Shown: piece after piece, positions 47,001 through 58,610 of the stretch
Position numbering within the stretch: position 1 is the stretch's first letter
Layout of the letters: each line of letters starts with the position of its first letter
NCBI GenBank assembly: GCA_022432975.1
Contig: CM039508.1
Span: forward strand, 47,829,646 to 47,893,645
DNA length: 64,000 nt
DNA from: Begonia masoniana
Taxonomy: Eukaryota; Streptophyta; Magnoliopsida; Cucurbitales; Begoniaceae
Direction of reading: 5' to 3'
Notes under the pieces: model-generated
What the model was told of the DNA's origin: nothing
Database searches by the model: none
What the model saw: only the letters and a program-made list of their open reading frames with translations
Translations under genes and position numbers: made by a program

Positions 47001-49542
47001 GACGAGGAACCACTGCATATCTTTTGTGGAAACCTTCCGAAGCTTGCCATATTTCAGACACTACTTCGCGACGAGGAACCACTGCATATCTTTTGTGAAA
47101 ACCTCCCAAAGCTTGCCATATTTCAGACACTACTTCGCGACGAGGAACCACTGCATATCTTTTGTGGAAACCTCCCGAAGCTTGCCATATTTCAGACACT
47201 ACTTCGCGACGAGGAACCACTGCATATCTTTTGTGAAAACCTCCCAAAGCTTGCCATATTTCAGACACTACTTCGCGACGAGGAACCACTGCATATCTTT
47301 TGTGGAAACCTCCCGAAGCTTGCCATATTTCAGACACTACTTCGCGACGAGGAACCCCTGCATATCTTTTGTGAAAACCTCCCAAAGCTTGCCATATTTC
47401 AGACACTACTTCGCGACGAGGAACCACTGCATATCTTTTGTGGAAACCTCCCGAAGCTTGCCATATTTCAGACACTACTTCGCGACGAGGAACCACTGCA
47501 TATCTTTTGTGAAAACCTCCCAAAGCTTGCCATATTTCAGACACTACTTCGCGACGAGGAACCACTGCATATCTTTTGTGGAAACCTTCCGAAGCTTGCC
47601 ATATTTCAGACACTACTTCGCGACGAGGAACCACTGCATATCTTTTGTGGAAACCTCCCGAAGCTTGCCATATTTCAGACACTACTTCGCGACGAGGAAC
47701 CACTGCATATCTTTTGTGGAAACCTTCCGAAGCTTGCCATATTTCAGACACTACTTCGCGACGAGGAACCACTGCATATCTTTTGTGAAAACCTCCCAAA
47801 GCTTGCCATATTTCAGACACTACTTCGCGACGAGGAACCACTGCATATCTTTTGTGGAAACCTTCCGAAGCTTGCCATATTTCAGACACTACTTTCAATC
47901 CATATCGTACTCATATTTCAAAACCATGCTTAACCACAACCAAACATTTAAAACCATGCTTAACCACAACCAAACATTTAAAACCATGCTTAACCAAACA
48001 AAACATTTAAAACCATACTTAACCGAACATGTAAGCAACCAAATCAGAACAAAGCAACCAAACAAGGAAACAATCTCAAACACTAACAATAACAACCCAG
48101 CAATTCATCAAACAATACTCAAACACTAACAATACACTATCAAACAATAAATCCTACCGTTCTGTGGTGTAGGCCTGAAGGCAACAAATACACGTCCACT
48201 ACTTACCTGATCGCTCGAAACGTAATTATTCCCTTCGTCCAACCAAACTATTCGCTCGACAACCTATCAACAAGAAAATACTTAGCAAGCCAATCAAAAA
48301 CTTAGCAAGCCACTAATAAGTGCTAAAGGATTTTCCTAACTAAAACTAAACAACATTTAAAACAATTCACCCTTAAAGCCCTAAACCCGATTTTTACCCA
48401 AATTTTTGACCGTCCAACTCCAAACGGTCATAACTCCCTCGTTTTTCAACGGATTTCGACGAGCCACCCCAATTCGGAAACCTCTACACGTCTACTATCC
48501 ATTGAAATGCTTAAATTAATCCAACAAACACTTTGGCCAACCCGAAATTGCAGCCAACAGAATCGGCCATCAAGTTTCCTAAACCGGTTTTTGTGTTACT
48601 TCTATCCAATCCTTAATTTAATCACTCAGACAACCTAAATCATCCATTCAACAACTAAACCAACCAATTTGGAGAGAAAACAAGAATTTGAACTCAAATT
48701 TTCGGATTCCATGGTTAGGGTTTTCCAAACCCTAACAAAATCCATGACAACTACCCTAAAAACTCTAAAAACCAACCCTAATATGTATATAACTTAAAAC
48801 CCATAAATTTTTACCTTGAAATAACTTGAGAAATTGAAGAACTGAGGAGGAGGAAGGGTGGCTATGGAGGATGAGGGTTTGGGAGAAAAACCCGTGGGAG
48901 AGAGAAAGTGAAAGACAAAAAGCATTTTACACCATTTAATACAATTTTCCTCTTTTCATTTCTTTTTGTTTTCCTCCATAATTACATTTGCAATTTACCA
49001 CCATCCCTTGTCTTCCAATCTCCAACGTGAAGACATCCTTGCATTTCCATTTTTTTTTCTCAATCAATTAATGCATGTAAAATCCTATTGGTTGCTTGAC
49101 TTTTCAAACCCTTTGGTTTGAATTGTCAAACCACTTATGGTTTTCTTTTTCTTTCCAACGTGATTGCTTCTTTTAATCCTCACTTTTCATTCATGCAATT
49201 GTTTTATTTAAATCCCCCCTTTGAATTTTCAACAACACTTTCTATTGGTTGAAATATGCTTTTGACTTTCAACACTTTCTTTTTGAAATTTCAACTCTTT
49301 GTTTTGACAATTCACTTCCTTCACTCTTCACTCATGCAATCCCAATGTGAAGCAACATTTAAGTCCTACTTTTCATTCACAAATTTAGTTGAAATTTGAT
49401 TGGTTATGACTTTGACATTTCAACTCTTGACTTTTCTTCACCCTTCACTTTTATATTAACTTGTCAACATTCATTTCTTCTCCTTGCATTACCTATAATT
49501 CCCTTTACCTATACGCGTTATAGGAAAATCTCGGGTGCTACA
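44004..49542 (-). repeat. Gypsy solo LTR (minus) with expanded minisatellite
   Basis: The ends TGTAACGCCCCGG and CTCGGGTGCTACA and the exact target duplication AATAG (43999-44003, 49543-49547) show a 5539-bp solo LTR. On the minus strand the middle exon is 48263-48207 (57 nt, then GTAAGT), and exon 3 starts at 44645 after TGTAG. The 3561-nt predicted intron 2 contains the 69-bp array. Without the array it would be about 2.5 kb, like its relative at 37331-40037, whose central and 5' parts it matches. Confidence 0.92.
44842..47893 (-). repeat. 69-bp minisatellite, about 44 copies
   Basis: The unit starts GCTTGCCATATTTCAGACAC, continues TACTTCGCGACGAGGAACCA and CTGCATATCTTTTGT, and ends GGAAACCTCCCGAA or GAAAACCTCCCAAA. 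Some units have one T less (68 bp) or CACGACG for CGCGACG. Because 69 is divisible by three and the unit lacks stops in several frames, long frames appear on both strands (555 codons plus, 327 minus); they shift wherever a 68-bp unit occurs. No start context, codon bias or conserved end supports a gene. Confidence 0.96.
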
Positions 49543-50139
49543 AATAGATTTAATTAGTTAAAATTTATTTTTAAAAATTAGTTTTTATTAAAATAAATCT
49601 GAAAAATTTGTTAAAGAGAGATCTATAAAAATGTGAAATGTGATTTGACAAAAGAGTGAGAGATCTAATCATTTCCCGTATTTATTTTTAGGAAAATGTT
49701 TTCTAAAATCGAATAGAGACGTCCCATGTGTTGAGAACACGTCTCTCCACAAATATAAGAGTGTGTTATTCTCGTAAGGTTGATGCCCACACATCAGGAA
49801 GTTAAGTGAAGATTTTCATAGAAGACTCGACGGTTTCAAAGTTTTCGAAAAATACTTGATTCTGAGTTAAATCTATTAAGATCAGACGAGAGTACCTGAC
49901 CAAAAAGAGTTTCTCAAAAAAGTATTTTCTTTTCTTCTTCTATAATCTCAATATAATATTTTTTTAATGTAAATTGTTTACATTTTTAAAAATACATATT
50001 TCTAAAAAATATTTTATTTTAGACTAACGATTCTATTTATGGTTATTTATGATTTTAAAATCACAAAGGTAATGCTTGTTATTATTAGTATGAATAACAT
50101 TGAATTTCACCATGCGTGGGAACCATCAAAATCAATAAT

Positions 50140-50831
50140 TAAGGGTGGGCAGAACTAGCTCGAGGACTGAGAACCGAACCGGACCACCGGTTTCGGTCCC
50201 AAGTCGCTAGACCACGATCCAATCCTCGGTCCATAGCCAAAAGTCCCGAAAAACTGGAACCGGAGTGATTGTTAAAAAAAGTCCTTCACTCTTCACTGTA
50301 GAGTCTTCACTCCTTAGTTCTACAGTTGCACAGACGCACACTCGTCAGTCGTCACTTTCGCTAAATCTCTCGCTCTATTCCGATTTCTGTCCCTCTGCCT
50401 CTGAACGATGTCCTCTCATTCTTTTTGATCTCCCTCATTAGGTTAACTTATAACCTAATTCTGTGGCAGATTAGGTGTTCTTTTTGATCAACGGTCTAGA
50501 TTAATTCAATTAAACTTTTAAATTCAGATTAAAAACTTTAATCGAACAGCCGATCGATCACCTGAGATTTGGCCGAACGATCGACTATGCTTCTGCTCGA
50601 TCTTCATCTTGTAATCACGCAGCCGATCGATCGCTTGGAGTAGCCGATAGATCGGCACTTCATCTGCTCAACGAATGTCTCTTCAGCCGATCGATCGCTT
50701 GGGAGGAACCAGGACCAGACTTCGGTCCGATCCCTGTTCCTCCCAGGGCCGATTCTGGTCTTTGAGAAAAAAAATCCCGAAGACTCATTCAGGGCTCAGA
50801 ACTGGACCGAACCAGTCTGTGCCCACCCCTA
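50140..50831. mobile_element. hAT-like non-autonomous DNA transposon (MITE)
   Basis: Terminal inverted repeats are TAAGGGTGGGCA at 50140 and TGCCCACCCCTA ending at 50831 (11 of 12 matching as inverted repeats). Outside them lie 8-bp flanks TCAATAAT and CCAACAAT, matching at 6 of 8 positions. Terminal GGGTGGGC and 8-bp duplications are typical of hAT elements. The interior (692 bp) has no coding capacity but is rich in GCCGATCGATCG words (50540-50700). It lies at the very end of the copia C 5' LTR. Confidence 0.7.
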
Positions 50832-50839
50832 CCAACAAT

Positions 50840-50851
50840 TGGTATCAGAGC
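50840..50851 (+). other. Primer binding site of copia C (tRNA-Met)
   Basis: An exact TGGTATCAGAGC marks the end of the copia C 5' LTR. The following 50852-52175 is the untranslated leader, AT-rich. It includes the phrase GATCTAAGTGGGGCTCTGAG, which I associate with Angela-type leaders. No other feature is seen in it. Confidence 0.85.
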
Positions 50852-52175
50852 CATTGTTTTATTAGTCTAAAAATATTTTTGATCATACAATTTAATGTAA
50901 ATTGTGATATGTTTTAGAAGTAGATTTTATGCATAATATATATTTATATATATATTTTTGGTGTAAGTTTACATGACATGAAATAGTGATCAAAACTAAG
51001 TCGGTTGTTTGGGTTAGAATTTATTTAAATTATTTATTTTTTATTATTATCAAATTTGTAATCTTACGATTGAGATCTGAGACTACAAGACCATGGATGA
51101 AGTATTCGTCACAAATTTGATCTATTGACGAAAACAAATGTGGTGCACAAACAAATGCGTATTCAAAAATTTGATTTGTGAATTTTTGACGATGATCATT
51201 TGGATGAGGTAGTTTTGAAGAAGATCAAGTTTTAGAATCTTAGTTTTATTTCTATTTTAATTTTTTGGTTGTAATTTTAGAAATACCCAAAGATCAACTC
51301 GGTCACTATTTCATTTATTTTTATACGTTGATATAATTTTTTATATATTGTCATGCATTCACATGTCATATAGATATTGCATATTTAGGTTTATTTTATA
51401 TTTCTCACATATCATGCATTTAAAATTATATCAAATTGCATGTTGATTTGATAAGAAGCTTATTAAATAAATTAGCTTTAATTTGATTAAAACTAATATT
51501 GATTCATTATAATAAATGATGTGAGAATGTAAAATAAAGTAATTTTTAAATTGTTAAAAAATTTCCTTTATTTTTAGAAAATTCAAATAATTTAAAATTA
51601 TTAATTTTATAATATTATTATAAGATTAATAATTTAAGTAATGATGAATTAATATGATTAATATATGGTTATAAGTGAATATTTGATATTCCATAATCAC
51701 TAATAAAAAATAATGAGTGTGAGCAGGAAGTTGGCCGTAACATCCCATGATCTCCACTGTTGGCACAACATCACGAGATCTAAGTGGGGCTCTGAGATGA
51801 CTTTGATTATCATTCTCCCTAAGGATATGTGAAATGTATTTTATAGTTGTTCGACCCTAAGGCGACAACTATAAGTTAAGTTTCATAAATCAAAAACAGT
51901 GGGTTACACTCATAAAAATATAACTAAAAGTGTTAGTTACATTGTGACAAAATTTTTCGCTAAGTTAATAATTTCAAAAATATGAGATATTTTGAGTAAA
52001 TTTATTAATTGATAATATTTCTATCATAAGGAGATTTATTATGTTATCAAGGCTATAGTAGCATTTACATAATTTTTTTGTGATTAGTATGTTCATACAT
52101 CATACTAACATGCCATAACATTTTGAATTTTAAGACATAAAATTGATTATAATTTTATTTATTAATTACAGCATC

Positions 52176-52360
52176 ATGTCTCAATTAATGATAAATTTGC
52201 TTGCGACTGAAAAGCTAGACGACGATAATTTTGTTAAGTAGAAAAAGAATATGTATATGATTCTTGTGCATGATAACTTGAAATTTGCACTGATGGAGGA
52301 ATGTCCTACTCTTACAACTAATGCTCAACGAGCTCTAAAAGACGCTTATGATACATGGAC
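52176..52360 (+). pseudogene. Copia C gag, N-terminal part
   Basis: It starts at ATG 52176 (SQLMINLLATEKLDDDNFVK), a typical Tork/Angela gag start, with a stop replacing the conserved Trp (VKWK-like position). It runs to DAYDTW and is cut by the LTR at 52361. The rest of the UBN2-type gag is at 56983-57426, beginning again with the duplicated TGGAC. That part reads through LANMSDVLSAKFENYETAYE, MKVGVPVRQHVLMM and MILESL, then ends in stops. Confidence 0.88.
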
Positions 52361-52500
52361 TGTAACACCCGGTTCTATCAAACCACTTCTCTTTTCTTTT
52401 TAAATTAATGGAACACTTTATATGGCAATATTAAATGTAGGGTTAGTGGATGACTAGACCAGGGGCATAAGAGTAATTGGAAAATTTAAAAGTGGATAAC

Positions 52501-54900
52501 TGTAACACCCGGTTTATTAGAATTAAAATAACCAATTAATCTTCTAAGTGTGAATTTTATAGAATGAAATAGGGAGAAATAGCAATTAGGTTAATGAGTA
52601 ACTAAGTGAGGGCATAAGGGTAATTGTCAATTTATATTGTGGATAACGTATTTAAGGAAAGAGTAAATGAGGTATAGCCGTCAATGCTCATTTCACTCTC
52701 GATTTTTCAGCTCAAGCAGCCGAGCTCTCTAGGCGATTCTCCTCGCTCGGTTCTCCTTCGACTTAGGTAAGTTTCTTTTCCTTATTTCTCTTGTGGTATA
52801 GTGGTGAAATGCCTGGAGGATTGCAATGTGAGGATTTTGAGGATGCTGAGATTGAGTGTAGATTCGGGTTTTAGCGATAAGTAGGAATGCTCGGGTAGTA
52901 GAGTTTCTAACTAGATTTCTCGAACCGCTGTTTGATATTTTGAAAGGTTTAGTGAAGCCTTGATTTATATTCTGTATGAACTTAGGTGAACAGACCTCCG
53001 AAGTAGCTAGCAACCAGACAGATTTCCAGGAGCCAGGTAAGTAAAGTATTGCTTGTGCCTTCGGGCCTACATCACAAAACAGTAGGTTTATGTATGCTTG
53101 AATGTTTCTATTGTCCATGCATCATGTTTTGTTAAAAGTTACGAAAATGAATTTCATGTAAGAAATGGTAAGGTATGAACAGTATGCGACAGACAAGCTA
53201 TTAAGGGAACTAATCCACCCCTTAACTTATGAAGGGATTTAGACATTGGGAGAATTGATCCCACTCCCAAGGGAACCATGGGATCAGATCAAGTGTTAAG
53301 GGAATTCATCTGCCCCTTAATTAAGTAGGAGGATGTAGACATTGGGAGAATTGATCCCACTCCCAAGGGAACCATGGGATCAGATCATGTTATGAACGAA
53401 TGCGTATGCCACTGAGATGAGAAAAATAGAAACTGCATATTTAGGAGTATAAGTTCAGCATTTTACTTCATTCATATACTGCTTTACTTACTTAGCATTA
53501 GGCTAATAGATGAGTTTTGTGATGTAGGTGAAGAAGTGTTAGCAGGTGTGTCTCCTGATCGTGTTGAGGAATAGTGGACGTTGGAGGAGAGCATTCAGGC
53601 TTCGGCATGGTAACTGATGGGGCGGTTTAGCATGTTGTCTACAGATGTGGAGGTTTAGTGGATAATGATTTAATCGAGTATATGAAGTTTTTAGTAAATG
53701 AGATTACAGCTATTTGACTTTGTTTTCGAGAATTTCTGATTTTCATGTTTTTACTGAATTTGATCAATACAATGACTTGGAGTGTTATGAATGGATTTTT
53801 GGTAAAATGTTTTAAGTCTGTTAGATAGTCGAAGCTTTCTCGGGTTATAGACAGGTTGTTTAGTCCATTGGTAGGAATTGAATAATTTTTTGTATCAGTG
53901 GATATGTGTAGAGGTTTATTGCGTTCTGTGGAAGGAAATCGTGTGATGTCTATCGGAAGAAGGAAGTCTATCGGTAGATGTGGTGTGTCAGTCTGTCGGA
54001 AGATGGAAGTCTATCGGCAAATGCCTTAAGGAGTCATGTGAGAAGCACGTGTCGGCAAATGTAGTCTATTCGATCGGAAGGTGTAGAGTATTAAGTCGTC
54101 GAGTAGTGAATCGGAAGATGTAGAGTAATCTGTTTTGTCGTTTAGTGAATCGGAAGATGTAGAGTAATCTGTTTTGTCGTTTAGTGAATCGGAAGATGTA
54201 GAGTAATCTGTTTTGTCGTTTAGTGAATCGGAAGATGTAGAGTAATCTGTTTTGTCGTTTAGTGAATCGGAAGATGTAGAGTAATCTGTTTTGTCGTTTA
54301 GTGAATCGGAAGATGTAGAGTAATCTGTTTGTCGTTTAGTGAATCGGAAGATGTAGTGTATGTTTTAATTCTATCGGAAGGAGTCATATTGTTGTTATCG
54401 GAAGATGTCGTGTGTTTATCTATTGAGAGATGAAATTGCGCTGACTTCATCGGCAGATGAAGTTATGTTGACTTCATCGGCAGATGAAGTGGTGTATGAA
54501 GTTCTCACGACTTCTTCGGCAGATGAAGTTGTGGGTGAAGTCGTGTAGACGTCATCGGCAGAAGCCTTTGGTTTTCTACTTCTGCTTCTTCTGTTGACTT
54601 TGTCGTCGGCAGATGAATTCGACTTTTGTAATTCCTTGAGTAGTCCATCACTTAAAACCTTAATTCTTTTGACCGGACACTTGAAATATTTCCATTAATC
54701 TTTCCAACACTATTTTCACCGCTAGTTTAATCCCATTGTAGTCTTAAATAATTTTTCCGCTGCAAAGTTTTCAAATGTTTTGAACGTTTAGTAAACGTCA
54801 AATTTTGTATGTCGAATGAAGTTTTAAATTTATTCAAAATTTCTTAGTCATGGTCAAGTAATGAGTAGCGAACCGGGTTCAGATAACTCGGGGCGTTACA
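52501..54900 (+). repeat. Gypsy solo LTR nested in the solo LTR at 52361
   Basis: This 2400-bp solo LTR has exact target duplication ATAAC (52496-52500, 54901-54905). Modules: donor ACTTAG/GTAAGT at 52767, middle exon 52986-53036 (51 nt) ending GCCAG/GTAAGT, and acceptor GATGTAG before 53528. Intron-2 repeats are at 53200-53400. The first 215 bases are identical to the LTR at 18387. The insertion point in the host lies just before its GTATTTAAGG TATA-like box. Confidence 0.94.
54106..54357 (+). repeat. 39-bp tandem repeat, six copies
   Basis: The unit is GTGAATCGGAAGATGTAGAG plus TAATCTGTTTTGTCGTTTA. Five units are exactly 39 bp and the sixth is 38; a partial copy follows. The low divergence implies recent expansion. 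The unit fuses the CGGAAGATG word with the TTGTCGTTTAGTG word that also makes up the copia B LTR repeat. Confidence 0.95.
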
Positions 54901-57426
54901 ATAACGTATTTAAGGGACGAGTTTTTAGATTTAATGCACTGTAGCCGCCACTCTTTCCTATTCTTCCCCTCTCGGTATTCAGCTCAAGCAGCAGAACTCT
55001 CTAGGCGATTCTTCCACTCGATTTTTCTCCAACTAGGTGAGTTCTATTTCGATTCCTTGCTGCATTGGCAGCTATCGATGATTGGGAAGTGTATAAATGT
55101 GAGTTTCGAGAATGTTGTGAGCGAACTAGTTTGGGTTTTGTGGTAATCGAGAATGTATAATGAACTAAGCTCCTAAACTAGTTTCCTTAGGCTTTTGGAT
55201 AGTGTAGAATAAGGTTTAGTAAAATCTAATCGATAATCTGTCCATGGTTTTAGGTTGAGTAAGCTCCTAAGGTAGGTTGCAACACCGAGCATTTTCAGGA
55301 GAGCCAGGTAAGTGAAGTTTGTATGTGCCTTCGGGCCTACATCACAAAACAGTAGGATTATGTTTGCTTGAATGTGTTTGTATGTCATGCATCATATTTT
55401 GAAAGAACACGAAAATGAATTTACATGAAATGGCATGGTAAGGAATGAACAGACTGTAACAGGCAAGCTATTAAGGGAACTAATCCACCCCTTAACTTAT
55501 GAAGGAATTTATACTTTGGGAGAAGTGATCCGACTTCCAATTTCACAGGGGGATCTGAACAGTTGTTAAGGAAACTAATCCGCCCCTTAATTGAGTGAGT
55601 GGATGTATGACTTTGGGAGAAGTGATCCAACTCCCAATTTCACAGGGGGATCAGATCAGAAACGATGCATGAGCAACTGAGAAGAGAAAGTAGAAACTAC
55701 ATGTGTAGGAACTTATGTTTCAGCATTTCATTTCATTACTGCTTTACTTACTTAGCATTAGGCTAATAGATGAGTTTTGTGATGTAGGTGAAGAAGTGAC
55801 AGCAGGTGTGTTCACTGAGTTTGATGAGGAATAGACTGGTTGAAGGAGTGCATCTATGTAACAATCTGGCAGCTGATGGGGCGGCTTAACTGATGTCAGT
55901 AGTTGTGAAGGTTTAATGAACAATGAATCGATTTAAATTTGTCGAGTTTTATGACAGTAGTATTTTTAATGTTTCTGAACTCATTTTGAGATTTTCTTCC
56001 AGACAATTATACTCTGTTGGTGTTAATAGTGGTTTTTACCAAATGTTGGAGTAGTGTCCGAATTTAAGTGGTTTTGAACGATTTTTAGTAAATTGCTCAA
56101 GTTCTTTTGGTAGTCGGAGTTTTCTTTGTTGAGTATTTTTGATCTATCGGTATATGATGTCTATCGGCAGATGTTGAGTTGTTGTTCTGTTGTCTATCGA
56201 AAGATGTCTTCAGTAAAGCCATCGGATGATGTCTTCAGTAAAGTCATCGGATGATGTCTTCAGTGGAAGCCATCGGAAGATATAAGTAGAAAATTTGTCG
56301 TTTTGTGATCGGGTGATGTCGAGTATTAAATCCATCGGATGATGTAGGATGTAATTTGTCGTTTTGTGATCGGGTGATGTCGAGCATTATAACTATCGGA
56401 TGAAGTAGGAAGTAATTTTGTCGTTTAGTGATCGGTATATGTAGTTTACTCTATCGGAAGAAGTGAATGAGAGATTTTTGTCGTTTTGCCATCGGATGAT
56501 GCGAGTAAGAGTCTTTTGTCGTTTTGCGATCGGCAGAGGCTGGATGGATGATTCATCCGGCTAACGTCATCAGTAGATGGGAGTAGCAAAACTTGTCGTT
56601 TTGCGATTGGCTGAAGTTGGAAGAATGATTCCTCCGGCTGACGTCATCGGTGGAAACCTTCAGTTTTGTTTCTGCCTTTTTCGTTGACTTTGTTCAGCGG
56701 TAGATGCGTTTGACTTTTACAAATTTTGAGTATTTCACACTTAAGCCTTCATTTCTTTTGCCCGAATTATTTCTTAATATTTTAACTGATTATTCAAACA
56801 CTGTTTTATAGTTTTGCTTAACTTTGCCTTGCTCAAAGATTTTCCGCTGCAAGTTCTTTTTATGTTTTTAGCAAGTGTTCAAATTTGACTTTCGAGCGAA
56901 ATTTTAAATTTGATCCAAAGTTTCTTAGTTATGTTCGTGTTTATGAGTAACGAACCGGGTTCAGAAAACTTGGGGCGTTACATGGACTAAAGTAAATATC
57001 AAAGTCCGTTGTTATTTACTTGCAAACATGTCTGATGTTCTCAGTGCAAAATTTGAGAACTATGAGACTGCTTATGAGATAATGGAGTCTCTTCAAGGCA
57101 TGTTTGGCAGATCATCTGACCAAGGCCATCATGAAGCAATAAAGAGAGTTATGAACTCTAAGATGAAAGTAGGAGTCCCCGTACGTCAACATGTTCTGAT
57201 GATGATCAGTACTATTCATGAAACTGAAATTAATGAAGCTCATATTGATGAGGCAACCAAGGTGGGCATGATTTTAGAAAGCCTAAGCATAAAATTCCTC
57301 AAGTTCAAAAACAATTATTTTTTGAATAAATTGAGTTATGATTTGACTTAGTTGATGAATGAGCTGGCCATTTTTTAATCTATTTTTATAGATAAGAAGA
57401 GTGAAGTAAATGTTGTGGAACCTTCT

Positions 57427-58610
57427 TGATGTGCTCCATAGGCCCATTACACGGTCTCAAGCCTAAGGTCATAATTTATCTAATTTATGCACTTACACAC
57501 TTGTCTCTTTTGCAGGTAATAGATCGTGTGAAGGCTTGGAGGACACCTTGGGAGACTTGAAGTGGGAACTCAAAGCTATGGATGTGGACCAACCAACACA
57601 CCTAATCACTTGAAAATTCAAGCAAGGAGACCAAATTGCTCATATGGGAATTTGTCTTCCCGAGCCTTAATTGTAATCTTTTTATTTCAAACTTATTTTG
57701 AGGCAAACATTGGCCTTCTTGTTAATCTTTATTATAAGCATGCATATTAGGCATTTAGGGTTAGATGAATGCTAAGTTAGATGATGGAATGGAAGTGGTT
57801 CAAATCAAGTGCATGGAGTGCATGGAAGAGGAGGAATCGGCCTTAAGAAAAATGCATGCATTTTGGCGCCAACCTTGAGTGGAGGGGACCACTACCCTTT
57901 AGCCAAACCATGGGCTGCCACTTGAGGGTTTCTTAGAGGTTTTCCAATCAACACAAGGGCAAGGATTGATGACATGGTTATCACTCAACCATTGGATCAA
58001 GAAGACCAAACTCATCTCGGCCATCCAAGCTATCTTCAAGATCCAACGGTTACACCATTTTGAAGACCACTTTTTGAATCACATCCAAGCCATCCATAGG
58101 TCTATAAAAGCATGGTAATTGGTGATTGTAAGTTTTTTGGACTAATTTTAAGGAGCAAACCTCAAGGTTTGCTCGGTTTGAACAAACCGAGGGGTTGCGC
58201 CCCCACCACTCCCTTCTAGCTTGGTAGCTTGCAAGGGTTATAAAGCCATCTTCTTCTCCATCTCCTTGCGAGTGGAAAACAGCAAGAAGTGGCCCCAAAC
58301 CGTGTTCAAGAGTCGAGTTGTCTTCCTTGGAAGCAACTTTTGCCAAAGGCTTCAAAACATTACCTATTGGCCGATTCTTGAAGTTTTTGCATATCTTTTT
58401 CTTCTCAACGAATCAAGACCACGCCTTCCACTATCACACACCTCACTCACTCCACTAACATCATATAAAATTTCATTTTCATCTATGCACATTTGGTCAT
58501 TCAAGTTTATCTTGCAAGTTTGTGTTTTTCTTGGCCATTACTTGCCAATCCGAGGAGCTAACGATCCCCTCTAAGCTCTAAACGTTTTCTTGCAGGTTAG
58601 GGCTATATGA
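57427..58610. mobile_element. Unclassified 1.18-kb insertion in copia C
   Basis: The gag-to-nucleocapsid reading of copia C is interrupted here. CTTCT occurs on both sides (57422-57426, 58611-58615), consistent with a 5-bp target duplication. The insert starts TGATGTGCTCC and ends GGGCTATATGA. It lacks clear inverted repeats or TG...CA ends and contains no convincing coding sequence. Two TTGCAGGT acceptor-like sites (about 57513 and 58590) are present. A non-autonomous LTR or other element is possible; it is not recognised. Confidence 0.5.

Larger units (their letters stand above)
31941..50837 (+). repeat. 5' LTR of copia C, split by four insertions
   Basis: The LTR itself is the sum of 31941-32621, 34796-35075, 43708-44003, 49548-50139 and a few bases ending CCAACA at 50837, about 1.85 kb in all, which suits Angela-type elements. 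Only its first 330 bases can be compared with the 3' LTR, because that copy is interrupted at 62287. The pieces are AT-rich and contain no other features. Confidence 0.75.
52361..56982 (+). repeat. Gypsy solo LTR inserted in copia C gag
   Basis: It begins TGTAACACCCGGTTC and ends TTGGGGCGTTACA, with exact target duplication TGGAC (52356-52360, 56983-56987). Its own sequence is 52361-52500 plus 54906-56982, about 2.2 kb. Modules: donor ACTAG/GTGAGT at 55037, middle exon 55254-55307 (54 nt) ending GCCAG/GTAAGT, acceptor GATGTAG before 55788, and intron-2 repeats at 55470-55660. Exon 3 has many CATCGGATGATG and TTGTCGTTTTGTGATCGG words (56150-56560) and TCCGGCTGACGTCATCGG near 56635. Confidence 0.92.

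Noticed and set aside
44814..48129. Long frames on both strands (555, 390, 327, 259, 253 codons)
   Set aside because: They come from a 69-bp tandem repeat (a multiple of three). Frame shifts at 68-bp units and mirrored frames on the opposite strand show no coding constraint.
20464..50851. tRNA genes
   Set aside because: Matches to tRNA-Met are only the 11-12-base primer binding sites; no cloverleaf-length sequence is present.
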